Origin: Campylobacter concisus
Lineage (GTDB): Bacteria > Campylobacterota > Campylobacteria > Campylobacterales > Campylobacteraceae
Length of the DNA: 64,000 bases
Direction: 5' to 3'
Assembly (NCBI GenBank): GCA_002092835.1
Contig: LVWL01000018.1
Span: 186,001 to 250,000, forward strand
Part shown: positions 57,088 through 64,000 of the stretch, in pieces
How the letters are laid out: every line of letters begins with the position of its first letter
Numbering within the stretch: the first letter of the stretch is position 1
The notes under the pieces: generated by a model
What the model was told of the DNA's origin: nothing
The model's database searches: none
The model's input: only the letters and a program-made list of their open reading frames with translations
Made by a program: the position numbers and the translations under genes

Positions 57088-58109
57088 ATTTCATCTTAAA
57101 GGATGAAAACGCCGTATTTTACGAGTGTGGCTATAGCTGTGATAATGAATTTTTGCTATGCCTTGATGGTGTAAAATACTTTTTTACGGATGCGAGGTAT
57201 TATTTCGAGGCAAAAAGCTGCGTAAATGCTGGCGTGGTCGTTCTTTTAGCGCAGAGAAATTTAATAAGCGAGGTTAGGGCATTTTTAAGAAAGATGAAGC
57301 CAAGCAGCCTCGTTTTTAATCCTGATGAGTTAAGTTTAAGCGAGTATAACGCGCTTAGCAAGGGTTTTAAGATAAATTTCAAGCCAAAGCCAAATTTTTC
57401 TAGGCTAAAGAGAATTTGCAAGAGCGAAGATGAGATAAAAATTTTAAAAAAAGCTAGCGAATTTGGGGCGAAATGTTTTGATGAATTTGCTAAATTTGTG
57501 CGTGAAAATGGCGAAGGGATGAGCGAAAAAGAGCTTCATTTTAACGCTTCACTCATCTTTAGGCAAAAAAACGAGCTAGGTCTTAGCTTTGATCCGATCG
57601 TAGCGATAAACGAAAACGCCGCAAAGGCGCATGCATTGCCAGGGGATAAAATTTTAAAAAGGGGCGATTTACTGCTACTTGATGCTGGGGTTAAATTTAA
57701 TCGCTACTGCTCTGATCGCACGAGAACTGCTTGCTTTGATGAAAATTTTAACTTCTCAAAGGAGCAAAAATTTAAAAACGCCAAGATGCAAGAAATTTAC
57801 GATATCGTAAAAGAGGCTCAGGCTGCTGCGATAAAGGTCGCTAGAGCTGGCGTTAAGGCGTGCGAGATAGACCTTGCAGCAAGAGATGTGATAGCAAGGG
57901 CTGGATATGAAAAGGCTTTTTTTCACTCGACAGGACACGGAGTGGGTGTAGATATACACGAGCTTCCAGTCGTCTCAGCAAGGAGTGAAACGCTCATAAA
58001 AGAGGGTATGGTCTTTAGTATAGAGCCTGGAATTTATCTAGAAAATGAATTTGGCGTGCGTATCGAGGACGTGGTGGTCGCAAGAGAAGGTGGGTGCGAG
58101 ATTTTATGA
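57084..58109 (+). CDS. pepQ: M24 family Xaa-Pro peptidase
   Basis: The 341-residue protein has a creatinase-like N-terminal domain and a C-terminal pita-bread M24 domain. Metal ligands are visible as D in '[20 protein letters not shown]' (two Asp), His in '[17 protein letters not shown]', and Glu in '[20 protein letters not shown]'. It removes residues next to proline; aminopeptidase (PepP) versus prolidase (PepQ) cannot be told from sequence, so the symbol is provisional. It is coupled to aroQ and folK. Confidence 0.85.
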   Translation: MNFILKDENAVFYECGYSCDNEFLLCLDGVKYFFTDARYYFEAKSCVNAGVVVLLAQRNLISEVRAFLRKMKPSSLVFNPDELSLSEYNALSKGFKINFKPKPNFSRLKRICKSEDEIKILKKASEFGAKCFDEFAKFVRENGEGMSEKELHFNASLIFRQKNELGLSFDPIVAINENAAKAHALPGDKILKRGDLLLLDAGVKFNRYCSDRTRTACFDENFNFSKEQKFKNAKMQEIYDIVKEAQAAAIKVARAGVKACEIDLAARDVIARAGYEKAFFHSTGHGVGVDIHELPVVSARSETLIKEGMVFSIEPGIYLENEFGVRIEDVVVAREGGCEIL

Positions 58110-58582
58110 AGCTAGCTGGAGCAAGAAAGATCGTAAAAAGCCGTTTTTGCCCTAGCTTTTTTCATAAAAGAGATGAGTTTAAGTATGAGGCGCTAGTTGG
58201 TATGGGTGGCAACATCGGTGACAGCGCAAAGAGGTTTGATAAATTTATAAGAGCGATTAAAAGTGATAGTAGGTTTCATGTAGTTGAAGTCTCGCCGATC
58301 CTTATAAATGCGGCGTTTGGCTACGAAGCGCAGGATGATTTTAGTAACGCTGTTATAAATTTACAAACATCTATGAGCCCTAGAGAAACTCTAAAAATTT
58401 TGGGGCACTATGAGAGTAAATTTAAGCGCGTGAGGACGTTTAAAAATGCACCACGTACGCTTGATCTGGATATTTTGTATTTTAGTAAAAAAGTCTATAA
58501 AACGCCGCGCCTTATCGTTCCACACCCAGGAGCCGATAAGAGGCTTAGCGTGATCGTGCCACTAGGGCTTATGAGAGGTTAA
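58106..58582 (+). CDS. folK: Hydroxymethyl-dihydropterin pyrophosphokinase
   Basis: FolK activates the pterin for dihydropteroate synthesis. The 158-residue protein has 'GMGGNIGDSAKRFDKFI' and the HPPK signature 'RTFKNAPRTLDLDILYF', then 'IVPHPG'. The start is ATG 58106, overlapping the peptidase stop; a GUG- or AUG-type codon 12 bases upstream is less fitting. It carries an N-terminal extension of about 25 residues compared with E. coli. flhF follows by 9 bases, the order known from C. jejuni. Confidence 0.9.
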   Translation: MKLAGARKIVKSRFCPSFFHKRDEFKYEALVGMGGNIGDSAKRFDKFIRAIKSDSRFHVVEVSPILINAAFGYEAQDDFSNAVINLQTSMSPRETLKILGHYESKFKRVRTFKNAPRTLDLDILYFSKKVYKTPRLIVPHPGADKRLSVIVPLGLMRG

Positions 58583-58591
58583 AGGATATAA

Positions 58592-59959
58592 ATGGCTACA
58601 AAATTTCATACTTTTACAGGCGAGAGCACCATCGAGGCTTTGAAAAAGGCTCAAGAAGCGTGCGGCGAAAAGGCCATACTCGTTACCACAAAGCAAATTC
58701 AAGCCAAAACGATAAACAAAAAGCCGCTTTATGAGATTTTGGTAAGCGTTGAAGAAGACGACATAAAACAGCCTCCAAAGCCAAATGCAAAAGCCATAAA
58801 CTACGAGAATGCCTACTCTAAATTTAGCAAAAACTACGAGCCGCCAAAACCAAAATTTGAGATAAAAGAGGAGCCTGCTAAATTTGAGGCAAAGACAGCA
58901 TCACCTGAGCCTTATGACCCAAATGAGAGTGTGCTTTTAAATATCTCAGCTGCTGCAAAAGAGATAAGTACAATCGCAAATGTAAATATCGATGATGTAA
59001 AAGATAGAGAGTCAAGCATGCCAAGTGGCATGAATAAAAAAATAGATGACGTAGCAAAGCAAGTAAGCGTGCTAAGCGAAAAAATAGGGCTCATAACCGA
59101 CATGATCTGGGACGAAAAAGCCCCAAATCGTAACAATCTATCCATCCCGCCGGAATTTGCCAGCATCTACAAGCTCGCAAAACAAAGCGGCATGAAAGAT
59201 GAGCATTTAGAGGCTATCATGCAAACTACTCTTGAAAATTTGCCAGTTTCGATGAAGAGTAATCCAACCGCGGTAAAAAGGTACTTCTATTCGCTTTTGC
59301 GAAATATGCTGCCTTGCAGAAAAGAGCCAAACGATAAAAAACAACGTATTATGATGCTAGTTGGCCCAACTGGAGTTGGTAAGACTACGACACTAGCAAA
59401 GCTAGCTGCTCGTTTTGCTTACGGCAATGAAAAGCGCTATAAAACAGGTATCATCACGCTTGATACGTACCGTATCGGAGCGGTTGAGCAGTTATTTCAG
59501 TATGCAAAGATGATGAAGCTACCTATACTCGATGTTATCGAGATAGATGACTTTCAAAATGCTATAAAGCAGCTTAATTATTGTGATGTGATACTTATTG
59601 ATACGACTGGAAATTCGCAGTATGACAAAGAAAAGCTCGAAAGGCTTGATAAATTTTTAAAGCATAGCGGCGCAAAGATTGATGTAAATTTGGTCCTTTC
59701 GGCTGGATCAAAGGTTGAAGATCTAATAGAAATTTATAATGGATTTTCATTTTTGGATATTGACACGCTGATAATCACCAAATTTGATGAGACAAAAATT
59801 TTTGGCAACGTCTTTTCGCTGATATATGAGACAAATACGCCAGTTAGCTACTTTAGCGTGGGTCAAGAGGTGCCTGATGATCTTGTGGAGGCAAAGAGCG
59901 AATTTTTAGTAGAGTGCGTGTTTGACGGCTTTACAAAGCAAAAGGCTAGCGATGAATAA
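58592..59959 (+). CDS. flhF: Flagellar biosynthesis SRP-type GTPase FlhF
   Basis: FlhF places and activates polar flagellum assembly and in Campylobacter is needed for sigma-54 flagellar gene expression. The 455-residue protein has a basic N-terminal part ('FTGESTIEALKKAQEACGEK'), a variable middle, and the SRP GTPase domain with 'LVGPTGVGKTTTLAKLAARF', 'LDTYRIGAVEQLF', 'DTTGNSQYD' and 'TKFDET'. It overlaps flhG by 8 bases. Confidence 0.95.
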   Translation: MATKFHTFTGESTIEALKKAQEACGEKAILVTTKQIQAKTINKKPLYEILVSVEEDDIKQPPKPNAKAINYENAYSKFSKNYEPPKPKFEIKEEPAKFEAKTASPEPYDPNESVLLNISAAAKEISTIANVNIDDVKDRESSMPSGMNKKIDDVAKQVSVLSEKIGLITDMIWDEKAPNRNNLSIPPEFASIYKLAKQSGMKDEHLEAIMQTTLENLPVSMKSNPTAVKRYFYSLLRNMLPCRKEPNDKKQRIMMLVGPTGVGKTTTLAKLAARFAYGNEKRYKTGIITLDTYRIGAVEQLFQYAKMMKLPILDVIEIDDFQNAIKQLNYCDVILIDTTGNSQYDKEKLERLDKFLKHSGAKIDVNLVLSAGSKVEDLIEIYNGFSFLDIDTLIITKFDETKIFGNVFSLIYETNTPVSYFSVGQEVPDDLVEAKSEFLVECVFDGFTKQKASDE

Positions 59960-60818
59960 TCAAGCGCAAAAATTACAAAATTTAGTCCAGTCTCAAAGCA
60001 AGAGCAAAAATACACATTTTATTGCGATAACTAGCGGTAAAGGTGGTGTTGGTAAGAGCACGATAAGTGCAAATTTAGCAAATGTTTTATCAAAAAATGG
60101 CTACAAAGTAGGGCTTTTTGATGCTGACATCGGCCTTGCAAACCTTGATGTCATCTTAAATGTAAAAATGGGTAAAAATTTACTTCACGTGCTAAAAGGC
60201 GAGTGCAGCCTAAAAGACATCTTGATACCTATAAATAAAAATTTGATCCTTATCCCTGGCGAAAGCGGCGATGAAATTTTAAAATTTAACAATCAATTTT
60301 TATTTGAGAGGTTTTTAGACGAGGCGAGCGAGCTTGATGAGCTTGATTTTTTGATCATTGATACTGGAGCTGGCATAGGCGGTAGCACACAGCTATTTTT
60401 AGAAGCGGCCGATGAGGTCGTGGTGGTAACTGTGCCTGATCCTGCGGCGATAACTGATGCATACGCTGTCATAAAGATCGTCTCAAGGTTTAAAAATAGT
60501 GAGCTTTTGCTTTTAAATATGGTGAAAAATGAAGCAGAAGCGACTAGAATTTATGAAAATATCAAACGCGTTGCTAATGCAAATATCGGGTCTAGCTTAA
60601 ATTTAGAGCTTATAGGATTTGTGGCTTCTGATAAGAATGTTTCAAGAAGTATAAAACAACGAACGCTTTTTACGGACGACGCTGCTTATGCTGAGCCTAG
60701 TGCTCAGATAAAACAGATAGCTTCGAATTTACTTTATAGGTTGGAACGAAAAGTGCTTAACGATGAGCAAAGCAGGAGCTTTGGGGGCTTCTTTAAGCGT
60801 TTGATAGAACAATTTTGA
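59952..60818 (+). CDS. flhG: Flagellar number regulator FlhG (MinD-like ATPase)
   Basis: FlhG limits flagellar number with FlhF and in Campylobacter also influences division placement. The 288-residue ATPase has the deviant Walker A 'SGKGGVGKSTISANLANVLS', 'FDADIGLANLDVILN' and 'LIIDTGAGIG'. The start is ATG 59952 within the flhF end; it has the N-terminal Q-rich segment 'NNQAQKLQNLVQ' typical for FlhF binding. The stop at 60818 is followed closely by the next gene. Confidence 0.94.
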   Translation: MNNQAQKLQNLVQSQSKSKNTHFIAITSGKGGVGKSTISANLANVLSKNGYKVGLFDADIGLANLDVILNVKMGKNLLHVLKGECSLKDILIPINKNLILIPGESGDEILKFNNQFLFERFLDEASELDELDFLIIDTGAGIGGSTQLFLEAADEVVVVTVPDPAAITDAYAVIKIVSRFKNSELLLLNMVKNEAEATRIYENIKRVANANIGSSLNLELIGFVASDKNVSRSIKQRTLFTDDAAYAEPSAQIKQIASNLLYRLERKVLNDEQSRSFGGFFKRLIEQF

Positions 60819-60831
60819 TGGAGATTGAGCT

Positions 60832-61176
60832 TTGCGTGCAGAAAATTTTATAGCATTTTTTACGGTTTGTGGTTTTTTTGTAGGTATAGTTTTTACCTTG
60901 CTAAAGGTGAGTGAGCCTATCGAAATGCTTGTTTATACACTAGTTATTACTTTGTTTTTTTATCTTATAATTCATATTGTTATCATGAACTACATCGATG
61001 TGAAAAGGGCTTTAACTAAAATTTTTGACAAACAAAAACATGAAGAGATCGCAGACTATCTCATCTCTGAGCTAAATACTAGAGAAAAGCGTATGGAAAA
61101 TATCATGGTAAAAATGACTGCTGAAAATTTTGATTCTGGTAAACGAAATGCACGAGTTAAAGCAAAAGCAGCTTAA
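60832..61176 (+). CDS. Small membrane protein of the flagellar operon
   Basis: The 114-residue protein has two membrane helices (about residues 5-24 and 33-53) and a charged cytoplasmic tail. It starts with TTG 60832, with GGAG 7-8 bases before; an ATG at 60818 is in another frame and stops at once. C. jejuni has a gene of this type between flhG and fliA. Function is unknown; location suggests a link to motility. It overlaps fliA by 29 bases. Confidence 0.75.
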   Translation: MRAENFIAFFTVCGFFVGIVFTLLKVSEPIEMLVYTLVITLFFYLIIHIVIMNYIDVKRALTKIFDKQKHEEIADYLISELNTREKRMENIMVKMTAENFDSGKRNARVKAKAA

Positions 61177-61852
61177 CGCTTATAAAAACACGATAAAAAA
61201 AGAACAAGACGAAATCGTCTTAAAATATATGCCAGCACTGCGTGCAATGGCGTTTAGGCTTAAAGAGAGGCTACCGTCAAGCATAGATACAAATGACCTA
61301 ATAAGCATTGGCGTTGAAGAGATGATAAAACTTAGCAGGAAGTATGACAAGGAGCAAAATGACTCTTTTTGGGGTTATGGCAAAAAGAGAATTTATGGCT
61401 CTATGCTTGATTATCTAAGGACGCTTGATGTTGTTAGTAGAAGCGATAGAAAACTCGTAAAGAGTATAAATAGTGAGATAGATAATTATTTCAATGAGTA
61501 TGAAGAAGAGCCAAGCGATGAGTATTTGGCCGAAAAGCTTAATGAAGATATTGAGAAGATAAGAGAGGCAAGAGGCGTTAGCGGTATCATTACTATTTTG
61601 CCAATAGACGAGCAAATGGAGCTAATTGGTCAAAATGACGTCGAGAAAAGCATTGAGAGAGAGGATCTCATTTTAAAAATAGAAGAAGCTTTAAAAGATT
61701 TTGACGAAAGAGATCAGATGTTGGTTCAGCTTTATTATTATGAAGAGCTAAATTTAAAAGAGATAAGCCAGATCATGAATATCAGCGAGAGTAGAATTTC
61801 ACAAATTCATAAACGTTTGCTTGATCGTATCAGGCGTAGCTTGGGGGTTTAA
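61148..61852 (+). CDS. fliA: Flagellar sigma factor sigma-28
   Basis: FliA directs RNA polymerase to late flagellar genes such as flagellin. The 234-residue protein has region 2 ('LISIGVEEMIKLSRKYDKEQ' and 'FWGYGKKRIYGSMLDYLRTL') and region 4 helix-turn-helix ('LNLKEISQIMNISESRISQI'). I take ATG 61148; a start 18 bases earlier is possible. Its stop overlaps fliM by one base. Confidence 0.94.
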   Translation: MHELKQKQLNAYKNTIKKEQDEIVLKYMPALRAMAFRLKERLPSSIDTNDLISIGVEEMIKLSRKYDKEQNDSFWGYGKKRIYGSMLDYLRTLDVVSRSDRKLVKSINSEIDNYFNEYEEEPSDEYLAEKLNEDIEKIREARGVSGIITILPIDEQMELIGQNDVEKSIEREDLILKIEEALKDFDERDQMLVQLYYYEELNLKEISQIMNISESRISQIHKRLLDRIRRSLGV

Positions 61853-62955
61853 TGGCTGATATTTTAAGTCAAGAAGAGATAGACGCGCTACTTGAAGTTG
61901 TCGATGAAGACGGCGATACGAGTAATATCGAGGTCGAAGAGAGATCGCAAGGCGAACAAAAGCAGATTGTTATTTATGATTTTAAGCGTCCAAACCGCGT
62001 TAGTAAAGAGCAACTCCGTGCCATAAAAGGCATTCATGATAAGCTTGCTAGAAATTTAGCTAGTCAAATTTCTAGTGTTATGAGAAGTATCGTCGAGATC
62101 AGACTTCACAGTGTTGATCAAATGACTTATGGCGAATTTTTGATGAGTTTGCCAAGTCCAACGAGCTTTAATGTCTTTTCTATAAAGCCACTTGATGGAA
62201 ACTGTGTTTTAGAGATAAATCCAAGTATTGCTTTTCCGATGATAGATCGTTTGCTTGGCGGAACTGGTGAAAATTTTGAAGCAAATAGAGAACTAACCGA
62301 CATTGAAGTAAATTTGCTTGATGCGGTGCTTAGAATGATCATGCAGCGTCTTAAAGAGAGCTGGTCAATGATAACTGATATGTACCCAAATGTGGAAGCC
62401 AAAGAGAGCAGTCCAAATGTCGTACAGATCGTCTCTCAAAATGAGATTGTTATTATGGTCGTTATGGAGATCATAGTTGGCGGCTCAAGCGGTATGATAA
62501 ATTTATGCTATCCGGTTATCTATCTTGAACCGATACTCTCACGCCTTGCAAACAGGGACATTATGCTTGGTGAAACGAGTGCAAAAAAAAGTAGAAACAA
62601 AGAGCTAAAAACACTTATTGGACGAGCAGAAATTTTATATGAAGCTATACTTGGCAAATCGATCATTAGCGTAAATGAGTTTTTAAATTTAAAAGAAGGT
62701 GATATTTTAAGGCTTGATAGAGGAGCTGATGATAAGGCGATCGTTTGTATCGATAAAAAAGAAGTTTTCTTAGCTGAAGTTGGGCTTCATAGATTTAGAA
62801 AATCTATAAGAATTGAGCAGTTAATACGCTCCGATAAAGATGAGATCAAAAATATCTTAGAAAAATACGAAGAAGAGAGAAAAGCAAAACTAATGGCTTA
62901 TGAAGCCAACGAACGCAATATGGAAGAAGAAGAGAGCGACGAAGATGATGAATGA
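61852..62955 (+). CDS. fliM: Flagellar motor switch protein FliM
   Basis: FliM is the middle ring of the C-ring and binds CheY-P through its N-terminus, here 'MADILSQEEIDALLEVVDED', which fits that motif. The middle CheC-like domain ('LLGGTGENFEANRELTDIEV') and the C-terminal SpoA domain ('LKEGDILRLDRGADD') are present. The length of 367 residues is normal, with an acidic tail. fliY overlaps by 11 bases. Confidence 0.95.
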   Translation: MADILSQEEIDALLEVVDEDGDTSNIEVEERSQGEQKQIVIYDFKRPNRVSKEQLRAIKGIHDKLARNLASQISSVMRSIVEIRLHSVDQMTYGEFLMSLPSPTSFNVFSIKPLDGNCVLEINPSIAFPMIDRLLGGTGENFEANRELTDIEVNLLDAVLRMIMQRLKESWSMITDMYPNVEAKESSPNVVQIVSQNEIVIMVVMEIIVGGSSGMINLCYPVIYLEPILSRLANRDIMLGETSAKKSRNKELKTLIGRAEILYEAILGKSIISVNEFLNLKEGDILRLDRGADDKAIVCIDKKEVFLAEVGLHRFRKSIRIEQLIRSDKDEIKNILEKYEEERKAKLMAYEANERNMEEEESDEDDE

Positions 62956-63793
62956 TTTTTTTAATATATTTTCCAATGAATTAAAAGCTACGATCGAAGG
63001 GCTTACAGGTAGAGCTCCGGAAGTTGGTGAGAGAAACGAATTTGACGCACCAACACAAAACGGTATAAAGCCTCCAGTGGTAATGGCTAGCGTTGCTTTA
63101 AGCGGAGATATTAATGCTAAAGCTGAGGTTGTATGCACTCCGGTTTTAATAAGTGCCATTAGCGAATGGATGATGGGCGAAGAGGAAATTTCAAAGAATG
63201 AAAATTTAGGCAGTGATGAGCTTGACGCTGCAAAAGAGATATTTTCAAACCTTTTTAGTGCCTTTAGTACATCTTTGGGTGCTCAAAAGGGCATGCCAAA
63301 GATAAATTTTGAAGTAATAAATGTAAATTTTTTAGATGAAAATTCTTCGCTTGATTTTAGTGTTTATGAAAAGCTATTTTTATTTAATGTCAAAATCGAA
63401 GATTTAAGCGAGCATATCGGTTTTGCTTGCGATCATTCGCTAATGAAATTTTTTGAGCCAACAAAGACCGAAGCACCAGCTGCACCAGCGAGCACTCCTC
63501 ACGTAGCTAAGGGCGATTTTAGCGTTGAAGAGATGAGAAATATCGGTCTTATAATGGACGTTAGACTGCCTATTCGTGTTCGTATCGGCTCAAAAAGAAT
63601 GCTTTTAAAAGATGTGCTTACTATGGATATTGGCTCAGTTATCGAGTTAAACCAATTAGCAAACGATCCGCTTGAAATTTTGATCGGTGATAAGGTAATA
63701 GCTCTTGGCGAAGTGGTGATAATAGACGGAAATTTCGGCATCCAGATCACTCAGATAGGCTCAAAACGTGAGAGGCTTCAACAGTTAAAATAA
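62945..63793 (+). CDS. fliY: Flagellar motor switch phosphatase FliY
   Basis: FliY combines a CheC-like phosphatase region with a FliN-type SpoA domain. The protein has 282 residues: 'NDFFNIFSNELKATIEGLTG' at the start, 'LGSDELDAAKEIFSNLFSAF' in the middle, and C-terminal 'VRIGSKRMLLKDVLTMDIGS' of FliN type. The start is ATG 62945 or 62948; the longer upstream frame would lie in fliM coding sequence. CheC active residues (Asp-x3-Glu-x2-Asn) are only partly recognisable ('DAAKEIFSN'), so phosphatase activity is inferred. Confidence 0.92.
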   Translation: MMNDFFNIFSNELKATIEGLTGRAPEVGERNEFDAPTQNGIKPPVVMASVALSGDINAKAEVVCTPVLISAISEWMMGEEEISKNENLGSDELDAAKEIFSNLFSAFSTSLGAQKGMPKINFEVINVNFLDENSSLDFSVYEKLFLFNVKIEDLSEHIGFACDHSLMKFFEPTKTEAPAAPASTPHVAKGDFSVEEMRNIGLIMDVRLPIRVRIGSKRMLLKDVLTMDIGSVIELNQLANDPLEILIGDKVIALGEVVIIDGNFGIQITQIGSKRERLQQLK

Positions 63794-64000
63794 TGAATAA
63801 TGATTTAGTTAGCGATCTTTTAAATTTTCCAAACGTCTTAAAATATAAAAATAAAAATGTTACCTTCTTTGGCTCGGCTAGATTTGATGAAGAAAATTTC
63901 TACTGCAAAAAGGCTTATGAACTAGCTTATAAGCTAAACGAGCTAGGATATGCCATCTTAACTGGTGGTGGAGATGGCATAATGAGAGCCGCAAACAAGG
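63793..64000 (+). CDS. LOG-family (TIGR00730-type) nucleotide hydrolase, 5' part
   Basis: The first 69 residues are present; the gene runs off the window. 'VTFFGSARFDEENFYCKKAY' and 'GYAILTGGGDGIMRAANK' match the Rossmann-like N-terminus of LOG/YvdD proteins, which release bases from nucleoside monophosphates (cytokinin-activating in plants). The diagnostic PGGxGTxxE motif should lie beyond the edge. The ATG overlaps the fliY stop by one base, so it belongs to the motility transcript. Confidence 0.78.
   Translation, partial: MNNDLVSDLLNFPNVLKYKNKNVTFFGSARFDEENFYCKKAYELAYKLNELGYAILTGGGDGIMRAANK

Noticed and set aside
1..64000. Prophage, insertion sequence, integron or CRISPR content
   Set aside because: No transposase, integrase, phage structural gene, spaced direct repeats or long terminal repeats were found.

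Overview
The window is chromosomal DNA of a Campylobacter of the C. concisus / C. curvus type. The evidence is the AT-rich base composition, the frequent TTG starts, and gene neighbourhoods that match C. jejuni block by block (from memory: the dus-dksA-rlmH-accD-bamA / tyrA-lpxC-thrB-infB-rbfA-rimP block, the atpE / NSS transporter / pycB / pckA block, the pheST-aroA-ispH-rpsA-serA block and the aroQ-folK-flhF-flhG-fliA-fliM-fliY block). The species is an inference. No phage, insertion sequence, CRISPR array or rRNA was seen; there is one tRNA-Leu(GAG).

Layout. 1-244: tail of an unidentified gene, then a two-sided hairpin. 426-7090 (minus): recO, dus, a membrane protein, a DksA-like zinc-finger protein, rlmH, accD, bamA. 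7180-17057 (plus): tyrA, an M23 peptidase, lpxC, a TsaB-like gene, thrB, ylxR, infB, rbfA, rimP, fhs, so cell-wall, outer-membrane and translation-initiation genes lie in one run. 17062-19559: a lipoprotein, ribD and a ferritin-like/CCC1 fusion. 19614-20046 (minus): tRNA-Leu and atpE. 20252-29780 (plus): three tandem NSS sodium symporters, a TRAP DctQ-DctM pair with no DctP, pycB, pckA. 30133-32713 (minus): dctA, a cyclophilin, yebC. 32864-36340 (plus): GNAT, copper chaperone, CopA and a possible TorD-like protein. 36927-41481: argH, an AT-rich AAA-ATPase/TOPRIM gene overlapping the argH stop, and a soluble zinc-binding chemoreceptor. 41994-51815 (plus): pheS, pheT, aroA, ispH, rpsA, serA, efp. 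52160-54376: a SelW-like selenoprotein gene with an in-frame UGA (minus), a DJ-1 family gene, an RRM protein and a truncated glutamyl-tRNA synthetase relative. 54457-56524 (minus): sppA and a futalosine-type deaminase. 56608-64000 (plus): aroQ, an M24 peptidase, folK, flhF, flhG, a small membrane protein, fliA, fliM, fliY, and the start of a LOG-family gene, almost all overlapping.

Two results stand out. First, the gene at 52160-52417 reads through a UGA as a Cys-x-x-Sec selenoprotein, with a candidate bacterial SECIS hairpin at the expected distance; ordinary gene calling misses it. Second, the gene at 38342-40319 combines an ABC-type ATPase with a TOPRIM nuclease domain, the architecture of OLD/PARIS-type phage defence proteins, inserted behind argH.

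A caution on sequence quality. Seven one-base gaps break dus, bamA (twice), tsaB, infB, the DJ-1 gene and sppA. In every case one added base restores a full-length family member. Because infB and bamA are essential, these are most likely base-calling deletions. The AAA/TOPRIM gene is also frame-broken, but in the opposite sense, so it may be a real mutation.
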